Shown piece after piece: positions 34,802 to 53,069 of a DNA stretch of 64,000 nucleotides. The DNA is from Lolium rigidum. Its lineage: Eukaryota; Streptophyta; Magnoliopsida; Poales; Poaceae. The notes below the pieces were generated by a model that saw only the letters and a list, made by a program, of their open reading frames with translations, did no database searches and was not told the origin of the DNA. Position 1 is the first letter of the stretch. The number at the start of each line of letters is the position of its first letter. Both the position numbers and the translations under genes were made by a program. The stretch covers positions 66,597,754 to 66,661,753 of the forward strand of contig NC_061508.1 of NCBI RefSeq assembly GCF_022539505.1, given 5' to 3'.

Positions 34802-37356
34802 AGCATCCCCAAGCTTAGTTACGCTCGTCCCGAGTAGGTAAAACGATAACAAAGATAATTTCTGAAGTGATATGCCATCATAACCTTGATCATACTATTT
34901 GTAAACATATGTAGTGGATGCAGCGATCAAAACAATGGTAATGACATGAGTAAACAAGTGAATCATAAAGAAAAGACTTTTCATGAATAGTACTTCAAGA
35001 CAAGTATTAATAAGTCTTGCATAAGAGTTAACTCATAAAGCAATAAATCAAAGTAAAGGCATTGAAGCAACACAAAGGAAGATTAAGTTTCAGCGGTTGC
35101 TTTCAACTTGTAACATGTATATCTCATGGATAATTGTCAACATAGAGTAATATAACAAGTGCAATATGCAAGTATGTAAGAATCAATGCACAGTTCACAC
35201 AAGTGTTTGCTTCTTGAGGTGGAGAGAGATAGGTGAACTGACTCAACATAAAAGTAAAGAGAATGGTCCTTCAAAGAGGAAAGCATCGATTGCTATATTT
35301 GTGCTAGAGCTTTTATTTTGAAAACATGAAACAATTTTGTCAACGGTAGTAATAAAGCATATGAGTTATGTACATTATATCTTACAAGTTGCAAGCCTCA
35401 TGCATAGTATACTAATAGTGCCCGCACCTTGTCCTAATTAACTTGGACTACCGGATCTTTGCAATGCACATGTTTTAACCAAGTGTCACAATGGGGTACC
35501 TCCATGCCGCCTGTACAAAGGTCTAAGGAGAAAGCTCGCATTTTGGATTTCTCGCTTTTGATTATTCTCAACTTAGACATCCATACCGGGACAACATGGA
35601 CAACGGATAATGGACTCCTCTTTAATGCATAAGCATGTGGCAACAATTATTATTCTCATATGAGATTGAGGATATATGTCCAAGACTCGAAACTTCCACC
35701 ATGAATCATGGCTTTAGTTAGCGGCCCAATGCTCTTCTCTAACAATATGCATGCTCCAACCATAAAGGTGGTAGATCTCTCTTACTTCGGACAAGACGGA
35801 CATGCATAGCAACTCACATGATATTCAACAAAGAATAATTGATGGCGTCCCCGAAGCATGGTTATCGCACAACAAGCAACTTAATAAGAGATAAAGTGCA
35901 TAAGTACATATTCAATACCACAATAGTTTTTAAGCTATTTGTCCCATGAGCTATATATTGCAAAGGTGAATGATGGAATTTTAAAGGTAGCACTCAAGCA
36001 ATTTACTTTGTAATGGCGGATAAATACCATGTAGTAGGTAGGTATGGTGGACACAAATGGCATAGTGGTTGGCTCAAGGATTTTGGATGCATGAGAAGTA
36101 TTCCCTCTCGATACAAGGTTTAGGCTAGCAAGGTTATTTGAAACAAACACAAGGATGAACGGTACAGCAAAACTCACATAAAAGACATATTGTAAACATT
36201 ATAAGACTCCATACCGTCTTCCTTGTTGTTCAAAACTCAATACTAGATGTTATCTAGACTCTAGAGAAACCAAATATGCAATCCAAATTAGCAAGCTCTA
36301 AGTATTTCTTCATTAATGGGTGCAAAGTATATGATGCAAGAGCTTAAACATGAGCACAACAATTGCCAAGTATCAAATTATCCAAGACATTTTAGAGTTA
36401 CTACATGTAGCATTTTCCAATTCCAACCATATAACAATTTAACGAAGATGAAACTTCGCCATGAATACTATGAGTAGAGCCTAAGGACATATTTGTCCAT
36501 ATGCTACAGCGGAGCGTGTCTCTCTCCCACAAAGTGAATGTTAGGATCCATTTTATTCAAACAAAACAAAAAACAAAAACAAACCGACGCTCCAAGCAAA
36601 GTACATAAGATGTGACGGAATAAAAATATAGTTTCAGGGGAGGAACCTGATAATGTTGTCGATGAAGAAGGGGATGCCTTGGGCATCCCCAAGCTTAGAC
36701 GCTTGAGTCTTCTTAGAATATGCAGGGGTGAACCACCGGGGCATCCCCAAGCTTAGAGCTTTCACTCTCCTTGATCATATTGCATCATACTCCTCTCTTG
36801 ATCCTTGAAAACTTCCTCCACACCAAACTCGAAACAACTCATTAGAGGGTTAGTGCATAATAAAAATTCACATGTTCAGAGGTGACACAATCATTCTTAA
36901 CACTTCTGGACATTGCATAAAGCTACTGGACATTAATGGATCAAAGAAATTCATCCAACATAGCAAAAGAGGCAATGCAAAATAAAAGACAGAATCTGTC
37001 AAAACAGAACAGATCCGTAAAGATGGATTTTATTAGGCCACCAGACTTGCTCAAATGAAAATGCTAAAATTGAATGAAAGTTGCGTACATATCTGAGGAT
37101 CATGCACGTAAATTGGCTTAATTTTCTGAGCTTTCTACAGGGAGGTAGACCCAGATTCGTGACAACAAAGAAATCTGGAACTGCGCAATAATCCAAATCT
37201 AGTACTTACTTTACTATCAAAGACTTTACTTGGCACAACAAAACTCAAAACTAAGATAAGGAGAGGTTGCTACAGTAGTAAACAACTTCCAAGACACAAA
37301 TATAAAACAAAAATACTGGAGTAAAAACATGGGTTGTCTCCCATAAGCGCTTTTCT
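34802..37356 (-). other. Noncoding 3' interior of the Gypsy element
   Basis: About 2.5 kb where pol would normally lie has no open frame of note and no recognisable reverse transcriptase, RNase H or integrase motif. The plus-strand phrase GCATCCCCAAGCTTAG occurs at about 34804, 36684 and 36742, i.e. two extra polypurine-tract-like copies inside the element. Confidence 0.6.
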
Positions 37357-38171
37357 TTAACGCCTTTCAGCTAGGCGCAGAAAGTGTATTTCAAGTGACA
37401 TCGAGAGATGAAGCATCAAATCATAATTTGTTCTAATAATAGAATCATAAGGTACCTTCATTCTCTTTATAGGGAAGTGTTCCATACCTTTCTTGAGAGG
37501 AAATTGATATTTAATATTACCTTCCTTCATATCAATAGTAGCACCAACGGTTCGAAGAAAAGGTCTTCCCAATATAATGGGGCAAGATGCATTGCATTCA
37601 ATATCCAAGACAACAAAATCAACGGGGACAAGGTTATTGTTAACCATAATATGAACATTATCAACTTTCCCCAAAGGTTTCTTTTTAGCATTATCAGCGA
37701 GATTAACATCCGGATAACAATTTTTCAATGGTGGCAAGTCAAGCATATCATAGACTTTTTTAGGCATAACGAAATACTTGCACCAAGGTCACATAAAGAA
37801 TTACAATCAAAATCTTTGACTCTCATTTTAATGATGGGCTCCCAACCATCCTCTAGCTTTCTAGGAATAGAAGTTTCAAGTTTTAGTTTCTCTTCTCTAG
37901 CTTTTATGAGAGCATTTGTAATATGTTTTGTGAAAGCCAAGTTTACAGCGCTAGCATTGGGACTCTTAGCAAGTTTTTGCAAGAACTTTATAACTTCAGA
38001 GATGTGGCAATCATCAAAATCTAAATCATTACAATCTAAAGCAATGGGATTATCATCCCCAAGGTTGGAAAAAATTTCAGCAGTTTTATCACAAGCGGTT
38101 TCAGTAGCTTTAGCGAGTTTCGGGTAATTTTGCGCGCTTTGCACTAGGAGTAGAAACATTACCAACACCAA
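37357..38171 (-). pseudogene. Gypsy gag C-terminus and aspartic protease region, frameshifted
   Basis: Minus-strand frames 38171-37725 and 37767-37357 together cover the protease region. A DLGAS active-site motif (CDLGASIS) lies in the first frame, and the flap/C-terminal part with CPIILGRPFLRTVGA lies in the second. The break between them, near 37770, is a single-base frame change immediately after the active-site motif. No further pol domains follow. Confidence 0.75.
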
Positions 38172-39340
38172 TTATTTTATCATTGATAGTAGGAGGTGCA
38201 GCAACATATGAATCATTAGCATTGCTAGTGGTGGTAATAGTCCAAACTTTAGCTACATTTTCCTTTTTAGCTAGTTTTTCATTTTCTTCTCTATCCCACC
38301 TAGCACGCAGTTCAGCCATTAATCTTATATTCTCATTAATTCTAACTTGGATGGCATTTGCTGTAGTAACAATTTTATTTTCAATATCCCTATTAGGCAT
38401 AACTTTCGATTTCAAAAGATCAACATCGGAGGCAAGACTATCAACTCTAGAAACAAGAATATCAATTTTATTGAGCTTTTCCTCAACAGATTTGTTAAAG
38501 GCAGTTTGTGTACTAATAAATTCTTTAAGCATGGCTTCAAGTCCAGGGGGTGTATTCCTATTATTGTTGTAAGAATTTAGCATAACCGTTACCATTATTA
38601 TAAGGATATGGCCTATAGTTATTACTAGAATTGCTCCGATAAGCATTGTTGTTGAAATTATTATTTTTAATAAAGTTTACATCAACATGTTCTTCTTGGG
38701 CAACCAATGAAGCTAATGGAACATTATTAGGAGCAACATTAGTCCTATCATTCGCAAGCATAGACATAATAGCATCAACCTTATCATTCAAGGAAGAGGA
38801 TTCTTCAACAGAATTTACCTTCTTACCTTGTGGAGCCCTTTCCGTGTGCCATTCAGAGTAATTAACCATCATATTATCAAGGAGCTTTGTTGCTTCACCA
38901 AGAGTGATGGACATAAAGGTACCTCCAGCAGCTGAATCCAATAAATTCCGCGAAGAAAAATTTAGTCCTCCATAGAAGGTTTGGATGATCATCCAAGTAG
39001 TCGATCCATGGGTTGGGCAATTTTTAACTAGAGATTTCATTCTTTCCCAAGCTTGAGCAACATGTTCATTATCAAATTGTTTAAAATTCATTATGCTACT
39101 CCTCAAAGATATAATTTTAGCAGGGGGATAATATCTACCAATAAAAGCATCCTTGCATTTAGTCCATGAATCAATACTATTCTTAGGCGGAGATAGCAAC
39201 CAATCTTTAGCTCTTCCTCTTAATGAGAAAGGAAACAATTTTAATTTTATAATGTCACCATCTACATCTTTATATTTTTGCATTTCACATAGTTCAACAA
39301 AATTATTGAGATGGGCAGCGAGCATCATCGTAACTAACAC
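38110..39340 (-). pseudogene. Gypsy gag (Retrotrans_gag-type), frameshifted
   Basis: The first frame (39340-38561) carries the standard plant Gypsy gag core: LFPFSLRGRAKDWL, then WTKCKDAFIGRYYPP, then FKQFDNEHVAQAWERMKSL and CPTHGSTTWMIIQTFYGGL. It ends in an Asn/Tyr-rich stretch. Coding continues in a second frame (38646-38110) with a helical Lys/Glu-rich region beginning PPGLEAMLKEFISTQTAFN. The frames overlap near 38580, so a one-base shift separates them. Gag would assemble virus-like particles; the protein is broken as it stands. Confidence 0.8.
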
Positions 39341-39748
39341 CAGAAAATTGCTCTCTCATGACAAGATTCGAGTAAAGCATGTTTAATTTTAAAGAATTCT
39401 CGCTGTAGTAGCAGGTGGAGCAATAGGTGTGCATAGGAAATCATTATTATTTGTGCTAGTGAAGTCACACAACTTAGTATTTTCAGGGTTGGCCATTTTA
39501 GCAGTAGTAAATAAAACAAACTAGATAAAGTAAATGCAAGTAAACTAATTTTTTTGTGTTTTTGATATAGAGTGCAAGACAGTAAATAAAGTAAAACTAG
39601 CAACTAATTTTTTTGTGTTTTGATATAATGCAGCAAACAAAGTAGTAAATAAAATAAAGCAAGACAAAAACAAAGTAAAGAGATTGGGAAGTGGAGACTC
39701 CCCTTGCAGCGTGTCTTGATCTCCCCGACAACGGCGCCGAAATTTGCT

Positions 39749-41335
39749 TGATGCGTGTAGTTGACACGTCCGTTGGGAACCCCAAGAGGAAGGTGTGATG
39801 CGCACAGCGGCAAGTTTCCCTCGGTAAGAAACCAAGGTTTAATCGAACCAGTAGGAGTCAAGAAGCACGTTGAAGGTTGATGGCGGCGGGATGTAGTGCG
39901 GCGCAACACCGGAGATTCGGCGCCAACGTGGAACCCGCACAACACAACCAAAGTACTTTGCCCCAACGAAACGAGTGAGGTTGTCAATCTCACCGGCTTG
40001 CCGTAACAAAGGGTTAACCGTATTGTGTGGAGATGATTGTTTGCAGAGAAAACGAGTAAAACAAGTATTGCGACAGATTTGTATTTCAGTATTAAAAGAA
40101 TGGACCGGGGTCCACAGTTCACTAGAGGTGTCTCTCCCATAAGATAAAAGCATGTTGGGTGAACAAATTACGGTCGGGCAATTGACAAATAGAGAGGGCA
40201 TAACAATGCACATACATGGCATGATAAGTATAGTGAGATTTAATTGGGCATTACGACAAAGTACATAGACCGCCATCCAACTGCATCTATGCCTAAAAAG
40301 TCCACCTTCGGGTTATCGTCCGAACCCCTTCCAGTATTAAGTTGCAAAGCAACGAGACAATTGCATTAAGTATGGTGCGTAATGTAATCAACAACTACAT
40401 CCTCGGACATAGCGCCAATGTTTTATCCCTAGTGGCAATAGCACAACACAACCTTAGAACTTTCATCACTCGTCCCGGTGTCAATGCGGGCATGAACCCA
40501 CTATCGAGCATAAATACTCCCTCTTGGAGTTAAAAGAAAAAACTTGGCCGAGCCTCTACTAGTAACGGAGAGCATGCAAGATCATAAACAACACATATGA
40601 AATAACTTGATAATTAACATAACATGGTATTCTCTATCCATCGGATCCCGACAAACACAACATAGAGTATTACGGATAGATGATCTTGATCATGTTAGGC
40701 AGCTCACAAGATCCAACAATGAAGCACAATGAGGAGAAGACAACCATCTAGCTACCGCTATGGACCCATAGTCCAGGGGTGAACTACTCACTCATCACTC
40801 CGGAGGCGACCATGGCGGTGTAGAGTCCTCCGGGAGATGAATCCCCTCCCGGCAGGGTGCCGGAGGAGATCTCCGAATCCCCAAGATGGGATCGGCGGCG
40901 GCGTCTCAGTAAGGTTTTCCGTATCGTGGTTTTTCGCATCAGGGGTTTCGCGACGGAGGCTTTAAGTAGGCGGAAGGGTAGAGTCGGGGGCCAGACGAGG
41001 GGCCCACACCATAGGGCGGCGCGGGCCCCCCCTTGGCCGCGCCGCCATGTGGTGTCGCCACCTCGTGGCCCCACTTCGTATGCTCTTCGGTCTTCCGGAA
41101 GGTTCGTGGCAAAATAGGCCCCCGGGTCTTCGTTTCGTCCAATTCGAGAATATTTCGTTACTAGGATTTCGAAACCAAAAACGACAGAAAACGAGAACTG
41201 GCACTTCGGCATCTTGTTAATAGGTTAGTTCCAGAAAATGCACGAATATGACATAAAGTGTGCATAAAATATGTAGGTATCATCAATAATATGGCATAGA
41301 ACATAAGAAATTATCGATACGTCGGAGACGTATCA
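39749..41335 (-). repeat. Right (5') LTR of the Gypsy element
   Basis: Collinear with the left LTR. It ends 333 bp upstream of the alanyl-tRNA synthetase start codon, and its transcription direction points away from that gene. Confidence 0.85.
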
Positions 41336-41480
41336 GACGGCGGCACGTCTTCGGCTCGCGCTAGTGTCCGTAGCCATCGCTAGGTGGTCGAATGACCTAT
41401 TTGTAATTTTTATTACTTTTGGTCATCTTTGTACTAGCGTTGATGATTATTAATAAATCGGTGGAATTTTTATTACATGC
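41336..41480 (+). mobile_element. Noncoding retroposon copy 2, 3' end
   Basis: Continues 32706-33205 after the Gypsy insertion: GGCGGCACGTCTTCGGCTCG, then GTTGATGATTATTAATAAATCGG and GGTGGAATTTTTATTAC. It matches the 3' end of the copy at 21486-22153 (reverse strand). Confidence 0.65.
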
Positions 41481-41667
41481 AGAGATTTATTTAGCGTCTT
41501 TGTTTTTATTTGCAAAAGAGGCCTAATATTTGTCTGGTGAAATGGAAGATAAGGTTTTTGGGCCAGCCCAGCCACACACCATCACCCTGAACTCCCGAGC
41601 TCGGCTTCTACTATCCTCCCCGCCTTACCTTGCCGGCGTCGCCTGCTCCTTCCACCCCGCCGCCCTC

Positions 41668-47941
<6,274 letters not shown>

Positions 47942-48709
47942 TCTTCCACTCCATACTTGGTAGAACCATTTACATACATAGGAAATAGAGCATATCATCA
48001 CAAGAAAATGTAATTTGTTCCCCTTTTCCTGGGTCTGTATTCGTTTCCTTTGGTCACCAAGAGTCCAAGACAGATACATTTTTGGATCTTTATTTGATTG
48101 CTTCTGAGTTATGTACGTACCATGGAAAGTGAAGGTTCATTTTAATCACCTGTAGCTTGTAGAACAACAATTTGACATATATGTATATAGACTTGGGGCC
48201 AGATTTGGAATGTACGAACTGCAAAATGCAGGCGCTACATGAAATGGAAGTAAATTGATCGTTCCAATTGGCGGTTCGCAAGCTCCATAAGGGAAGTACA
48301 TGAATACAGAGACTTGCATTGCTTAATGGATAAAGAAAAAAAAGTGGGACTATATCACCTGCTTGTTTTTTTTCCCTTTATTATAAGGTTGCATCACGAT
48401 TAGAATGCTTGTTTTCTGCATTTTGTCGTCTAGCTACTTGTTTTTTAGATAAATATTATATATTTTTTCTTAAATGAATTATGATAGAGATATCCCGCCA
48501 GTTAACTAATGACTGTATTTTGTTTAAATTGGTGTATTGAAAAATGAGTTGAATTGCTGAGTAAATTACACTTTCAAATTCCAGTCATTATCTGTGTTGC
48601 CGGTTGCACTGTAAAGTTTGCATTATGGGGCAATTGGTAAAACATGACACGAGAAACTTTGGACCACATTAAAAAGGTTTGGTAAAAACACTTATCGAGT
48701 GTTAAATGC
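47942..48709. other. Synthetase 3' region and intergenic sequence
   Basis: The 3' untranslated region of the synthetase probably occupies the first about 150 bp. AT-rich sequence with no recognisable gene or element follows up to the Lhcb1 promoter. Confidence 0.4.
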
Positions 48710-48980
48710 TCCAATCCTCAACACAATCCAATCCTCGCACTAAGGAGATTGCCAGCTAGCCATAGCCACAAGTGTATCTGATCCCCTTGGGGCTCTCCAT
48801 GCACCAATGGCATTGCAACAACAGATTTCTTTCGGTGTTCTTGTCCCTCTCGTCAGCTTACACCGGTAGATGGCCCTGCTCTCTACGCTGCCTTAAATAG
48901 CCCACTCCTTCTGTTCAGTTCTCTCAAGCCATCTCTACAACAACAACAACAACAACAACAACTCCAGTCTTAGCAGCGCA
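48710..48980 (+). promoter_or_regulatory. Lhcb1 promoter and 5' leader
   Basis: A CCAAT pair near 48710-48735 is followed by a block AAGGAGATTGCCAGCTAG...CATAGCCACAAGTGTATCTGATCC (about 48740-48785). That block is conserved in the broken Lhcb1 copy at about 53090-53133. A TATA-type TTAAATAG lies at 48893-48900, and the leader contains (CAA)8 at 48938-48961, ending 19 bases before the ATG. The CCAAT-spacer-GATA-like-TATA order is typical of light-regulated Lhcb promoters; (CAA)n leaders are known to favour translation. Confidence 0.7.
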
Positions 48981-49781
48981 ATGGTGGCGACCACTATGTC
49001 CCTCTCTTCCTCGGCATTCACCGGTAAGGCGGTGAAGAATGTGCACGCCACGGCTCTCTTCGGCGAGGCTCGTGTCACCATGCGCAAGGCCGCGGCGAAG
49101 GCAAAACCAGCTGCCTCGAGCAGTCCATGGTATGGCGCGGATCGTGTGCTCTATCTTGGCCCACTATCCGGCGAGCCCCCAAGCTACTTGACAGGTGAGT
49201 TCCCCGGTGATTATGGGTGGGATACCGCCGGGCTCTCGGCCGACCCCGAGACCTTCGCCAAGAACCGCGAACTGGAGGTGATCCACTCTCGGTGGGCCAT
49301 GCTCGGCGCGCTCGGCTGCGTCTTTCCTGAGTTGCTCGCCCGCAATGGAGTCAAGTTTGGCGAGGCCGTTTGGTTCAAGGCCGGCTCCCAAATCTTCAGT
49401 GAGGGCGGCCTCGACTATCTTGGCAACCCTAGTCTCGTCCACGCTCAGAGTATCCTGGCCATTTGGGCTGTCCAAGTTGTGCTCATGGGTGCCGTCGAGG
49501 GGTTCCGCATTGCTGGTGGCCCACTCGGTGAGATTGTTGACCCACTTTACCCTGGAGGCAGCTTTGACCCACTGGGCCTAGCCGACGATCCCGAGGCATT
49601 CGCGGAGCTCAAGGTGAAGGAGCTCAAAAACGGCCGCCTCGCTATGTTCTCCATGTTCGGCTTCTTTGTGCAGGCCATCGTTACCGGTAAGGGCCCGCTC
49701 GAGAATCTCGCTGACCATATCGCCGACCCTGTTAGCAACAATGCTTGGGCATTCGCCACCAATTTCGTGCCCGGAAAGTAA
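48981..49781 (+). CDS. Light-harvesting chlorophyll a/b-binding protein of LHCII, Lhcb1 type
   Basis: A single exon of 266 residues, the usual Lhcb1 length and structure. The chloroplast transit peptide covers about residues 1-34. The mature protein carries the WYGADR trimer-contact motif, helix B with [11 protein letters not shown], helix C with VEGFR, and helix A with [12 protein letters not shown], then FFVQ and LADHI. These supply the Glu, His, Asn and Gln chlorophyll ligands of the family. It binds chlorophyll a/b in thylakoid LHCII trimers feeding photosystem II. Unlike typical Lhcb1, the mature N-terminus reads RKAAAK rather than RK(T/S)AAK, so the usual phospho-threonine is absent. 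The first ATG lies 19 bases after the (CAA)8 leader. High GC3 throughout, as usual in grass Lhcb genes. A truncated paralogue lies 4 kb downstream. Confidence 0.97.
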   Translation: MVATTMSLSSSAFTGKAVKNVHATALFGEARVTMRKAAAKAKPAASSSPWYGADRVLYLGPLSGEPPSYLTGEFPGDYGWDTAGLSADPETFAKNRELEVIHSRWAMLGALGCVFPELLARNGVKFGEAVWFKAGSQIFSEGGLDYLGNPSLVHAQSILAIWAVQVVLMGAVEGFRIAGGPLGEIVDPLYPGGSFDPLGLADDPEAFAELKVKELKNGRLAMFSMFGFFVQAIVTGKGPLENLADHIADPVSNNAWAFATNFVPGK

Positions 49782-52048
49782 GGCACCGACTTTTGTTGCA
49801 TCAGCTGAGCTGTGGGGTGGTGTGATGTGTAGCACTACCATGATGTAAATTACAAGGATGCGTGGAAAAGCATTGTTTGGTTCGTCCACATTGTTTCTCA
49901 TGTCCTACATCTAGCTATTTTTGTGATCATCACAGTAACATTTCGACACTCTTTCAAGTATTCAACCAATGTCATCATTTGCTTCTCGAGAGGATAACTT
50001 ATTCAGTCGTATACGCCTGGAAATTTTGTGGCGTTCGGGCAGCAGATATCAAAACTCTAGGTGACCTGTAGCCTGTGGGAATAATCTCAATCTTGGATGC
50101 TCAAACTTGAACGAACAAAAGTAAAGTTTACGAGGTTTATTATTTTATTTTCAATAAAAGTGTGTGTTTTCGAAAATTGGCGTTATTCTTAAAAAAGAAG
50201 GAAATATTTGTAGTTTCCTTTCATATTGCTTCGTAGGCAACACTAGAGACATGTGGAACGGAAATTCAAAATGGAGAGCAGTTTACACACCCACCAAGGG
50301 GGTGAGAGTTAAAGGAGGAACATTTTCGAAAACTGGCGTTATTTTTCTTAAAAAAGAAGGAAATATGTGTAGTTTCCTTTCTGTTGCTTCATAGTAGGAG
50401 AGTTAAAGGACAACAAGGAAACAGCAATGTTGCACTTGCACCTAACTTGTGGCAAAAAAAAAGACGGTTGCATGCCACTTGTATTTGGAATCATATGGGT
50501 GAGAGTACAATCAATCTTTTTTTTTTGCGAATTCGACTAAAATCAGTCTATATACGGTACTAATGCTTTTCTCTATGGTAGTAGGGTACAGTTTGGTCAC
50601 ACATATTCTATGATGTGATATTTCACCAACAATAATGTTCCCAATTTAAGTTATAAATTCGATGATCAAAACCTGCGTTTTTCAAACAAATGGACTACGC
50701 GCCTCATCGGCCACAATAAACTGCATAGACCACCAACTATTGATGTCTTTGTTGCAACTTGCAAGAACTACTCAATTTGCCTGTTCTCTTTTGCACAAAC
50801 AATTATTTGTGTAATAATGTGTTACGCATATGTCTAAATCTCTATTAAGTTCGTTAATAGTAGATCTGGTGACAGGGACCACGAGTCAGAGATGATGTGG
50901 CCAATCTAACAAAAAGGGATAAAACTTTCAAATGGCTGATTCAAATTGTCTCAAATTTCCCATATTAGTTACTTTATATTGTTTCAGTTACAACATCTCT
51001 TTCATGTTTTTGAAAAGTTTGAAAAAAACACTACATAATAACACGTGGATGACACATCATCGTTGCCTCGTGGATACCACTCACCAGATTTGCGGTAATC
51101 AGCTTAATCTTAGATTTATACCTGTGTGCAAAGGAATAGGTAAAAGGAGTAATTGTCTAGCAATATCAGTTATAGTCGTTGGTTCCTGCAATTTCCTCCG
51201 CGAGCCACTCATGCGGCTCATAGTTCTACTACTATAAACACCTCCTCATCCACTTCTCTCTACTCTACCGATGTCGACCAGCACGTGGCGGCGGCATGTG
51301 TCTCTACCTTGACCATGAGGGCAGTGATATTTGGAAGTGGATACATGTGGTGTAGTTTTCCTTGTTGTAGATGTGGCTATGATTTCCTCAATTGTCACAT
51401 CTCCATCATAACGATCATATATTTGCTTCGCCTTCGGTCATTGACCGCTACTCTAATGAGGCCTTGAAGCAATTTCAAAATGCGTGTTGGCTCGATGGCA
51501 CATCGTAGTCACCACTAACCACTCAGCTATCACTCAGCCTCGGCACGCAGGTGCAGTCGGTGTGGCCGAGCCTCGGCGAGCGCATGATGGCTCCAACGCT
51601 GAGTTTCTATCATGTCTGCAGTATATCAACCAGCATCACGTTGCCCACATCATTTCGGCATGGTGCACCGTAGCACGGCCTCCGAGAGTCCATCGTGTCC
51701 GTCCTCCGCACGTCTCTTCATGTACTTTCTCCATCTGTAAGCTATTAGGGCCGCCCAATCGGTGGCGAGGACGCTGCGGTGGGCAGAAACAGATGGCACG
51801 GCGATTTCGGATTAATATTAACATATTATAGAACCGTTCTATCCAAAAATTGCCTATTAGTCCTGGTCCAAAACTCGTACAATCAATTTTAACCGTTAGA
51901 TTAATTAAGGAATTCTCTCAATTATATACTACCGGCTAAAATGTGTAGCGCAATGCAGTGCACCGTAATATGGAGTAGTAAGTTGACTACGTTGGCACCA
52001 TGTATCCTCACTGGAAGTTTGATGTTACTTATTTAAAGTTGGGTGTCT
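49782..52048. other. Intergenic sequence with a local direct repeat
   Basis: The first few hundred bases are probably the Lhcb1 3' region. A roughly 70-bp direct repeat occurs at about 50167-50237 and 50323-50394, sharing TTTTCGAAAA(T/C)TGGCGTTATT and AAGAAGGAAATAT. No gene, RNA or mobile element boundary is otherwise recognised. Confidence 0.45.
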
Positions 52049-52063
52049 AAAAACCATCGTCCG

Positions 52064-52656
52064 ACTGGCAAAAGGGGAAAGGGTTCCCCTTTACGGCAGT
52101 AGCGATGTTGGGCTAGCGAGCGACCATGCCATGGTGGTCATGTTCATCCGTGGGGGCTGGTTGTGCCCTCTTCCGTCGTTTCTTCTTCGCTACGTCTTCT
52201 TCCTGCAGCTTCAGTTTGATGTGGTGGGTGCTCTGGTGATGGTGGTGGTCTCAGTGATGCTCCCTGCCGTCTCTGATGGCGTTCCCTTTGGCACTCTAGC
52301 TCCATCTTTTCCGTTGTGTTCTTGGAGGAACTCCTCCGCCTCCCGACGGTACGGTGCCCTTCGATCCAGGGCGAGGGACAAGGGGTCCCTTTCCGGAGGT
52401 GGAGACGGTGGAGGTTTGATCTAGTTTTGCCTAGTGGGTGCGGACGACGACATGGTCCGGTGGCCTCCCCAAGCTCTCGCTGCCTTCCGGTGCTCTCCTC
52501 GATGTCTAGCTGTGGTGTGGGCGTCCCAAGTGTTGTTCATGTTTCGATCTTTAGTTTGCTTGTGTTGTCTGGTTCTTTGAGCTGTCTGTAAGCACGTTTG
52601 TATCTGCCGTTGTTGGCTTTATTAATTTAAAGCTGGGCTAAGGTCTTACCTCTAAA
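52064..52656 (+). mobile_element. Noncoding retroposon with 15-bp target duplication
   Basis: A 593-bp GC-rich insert ends in an A-run and is flanked by AAAAACCATCGTCCG at 52049-52063 and 52657-52671; the right copy merges with the A tail. The interior contains no conserved protein motif. The pattern is that of a 5'-truncated LINE or a SINE-like retroposon. Confidence 0.7.
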
Positions 52657-52671
52657 AAAAACCATCGTCCG

Positions 52672-53069
52672 CATGGTATAAACATCATAGTGAATTAGTA
52701 GTTATTTTGTATTTTTTATGATTTGCTACCTATTTTTATAGGTTAAATAATATTTCTGTGAAGGGAAAACATGATAGAGATACTCAATTACCTAGTAATT
52801 GCGGTGCTGTCATTTTGTTTTATTAGGAAGTAAATTAAATCATAGAATATTTTGCACATCCGACATTCGTCCAACTAGCTAGTTGCACTTCGCACCATTG
52901 TATGCCCAAACCATGCACATAAAAGCGGTTTACGTATGTGTTTATAATTTCATATATGCTTTGATCAGGTTGACATAATTTAGTTTTAGAAAAATCATAA
53001 ATCACCTTAATAACATTGTTGTGCTAGTACAACACGCGAAAAAAAAATCAAGATCGATATTGCATCAAC
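52672..53069. other. AT-rich intergenic sequence
   Basis: Nothing recognisable. Confidence 0.4.

Larger units (their letters stand above)
33206..41335 (-). mobile_element. Full-length Gypsy retrotransposon lacking reverse transcriptase and integrase
   Basis: The LTRs lie at 33206-34801 and 39749-41335 (TGATACGTC...ACGCATCA on the minus strand). They are flanked by a perfect 5-bp target duplication GACGG at 33201-33205 and 41336-41340. A primer-binding-site-like GGCGCCGTTGTCGGGGAGA lies just inside the right LTR (about 39722-39740), and a purine-rich GCTTGGGGATGC tract lies next to the left LTR. The interior (4.9 kb) holds gag and protease only, then about 2.5 kb without coding. Layout and terminal sequence resemble the non-autonomous Sabrina-like elements of the Athila lineage in Triticeae, named from memory. 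It interrupts an older retroposon just upstream of the alanyl-tRNA synthetase gene. Confidence 0.9.
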
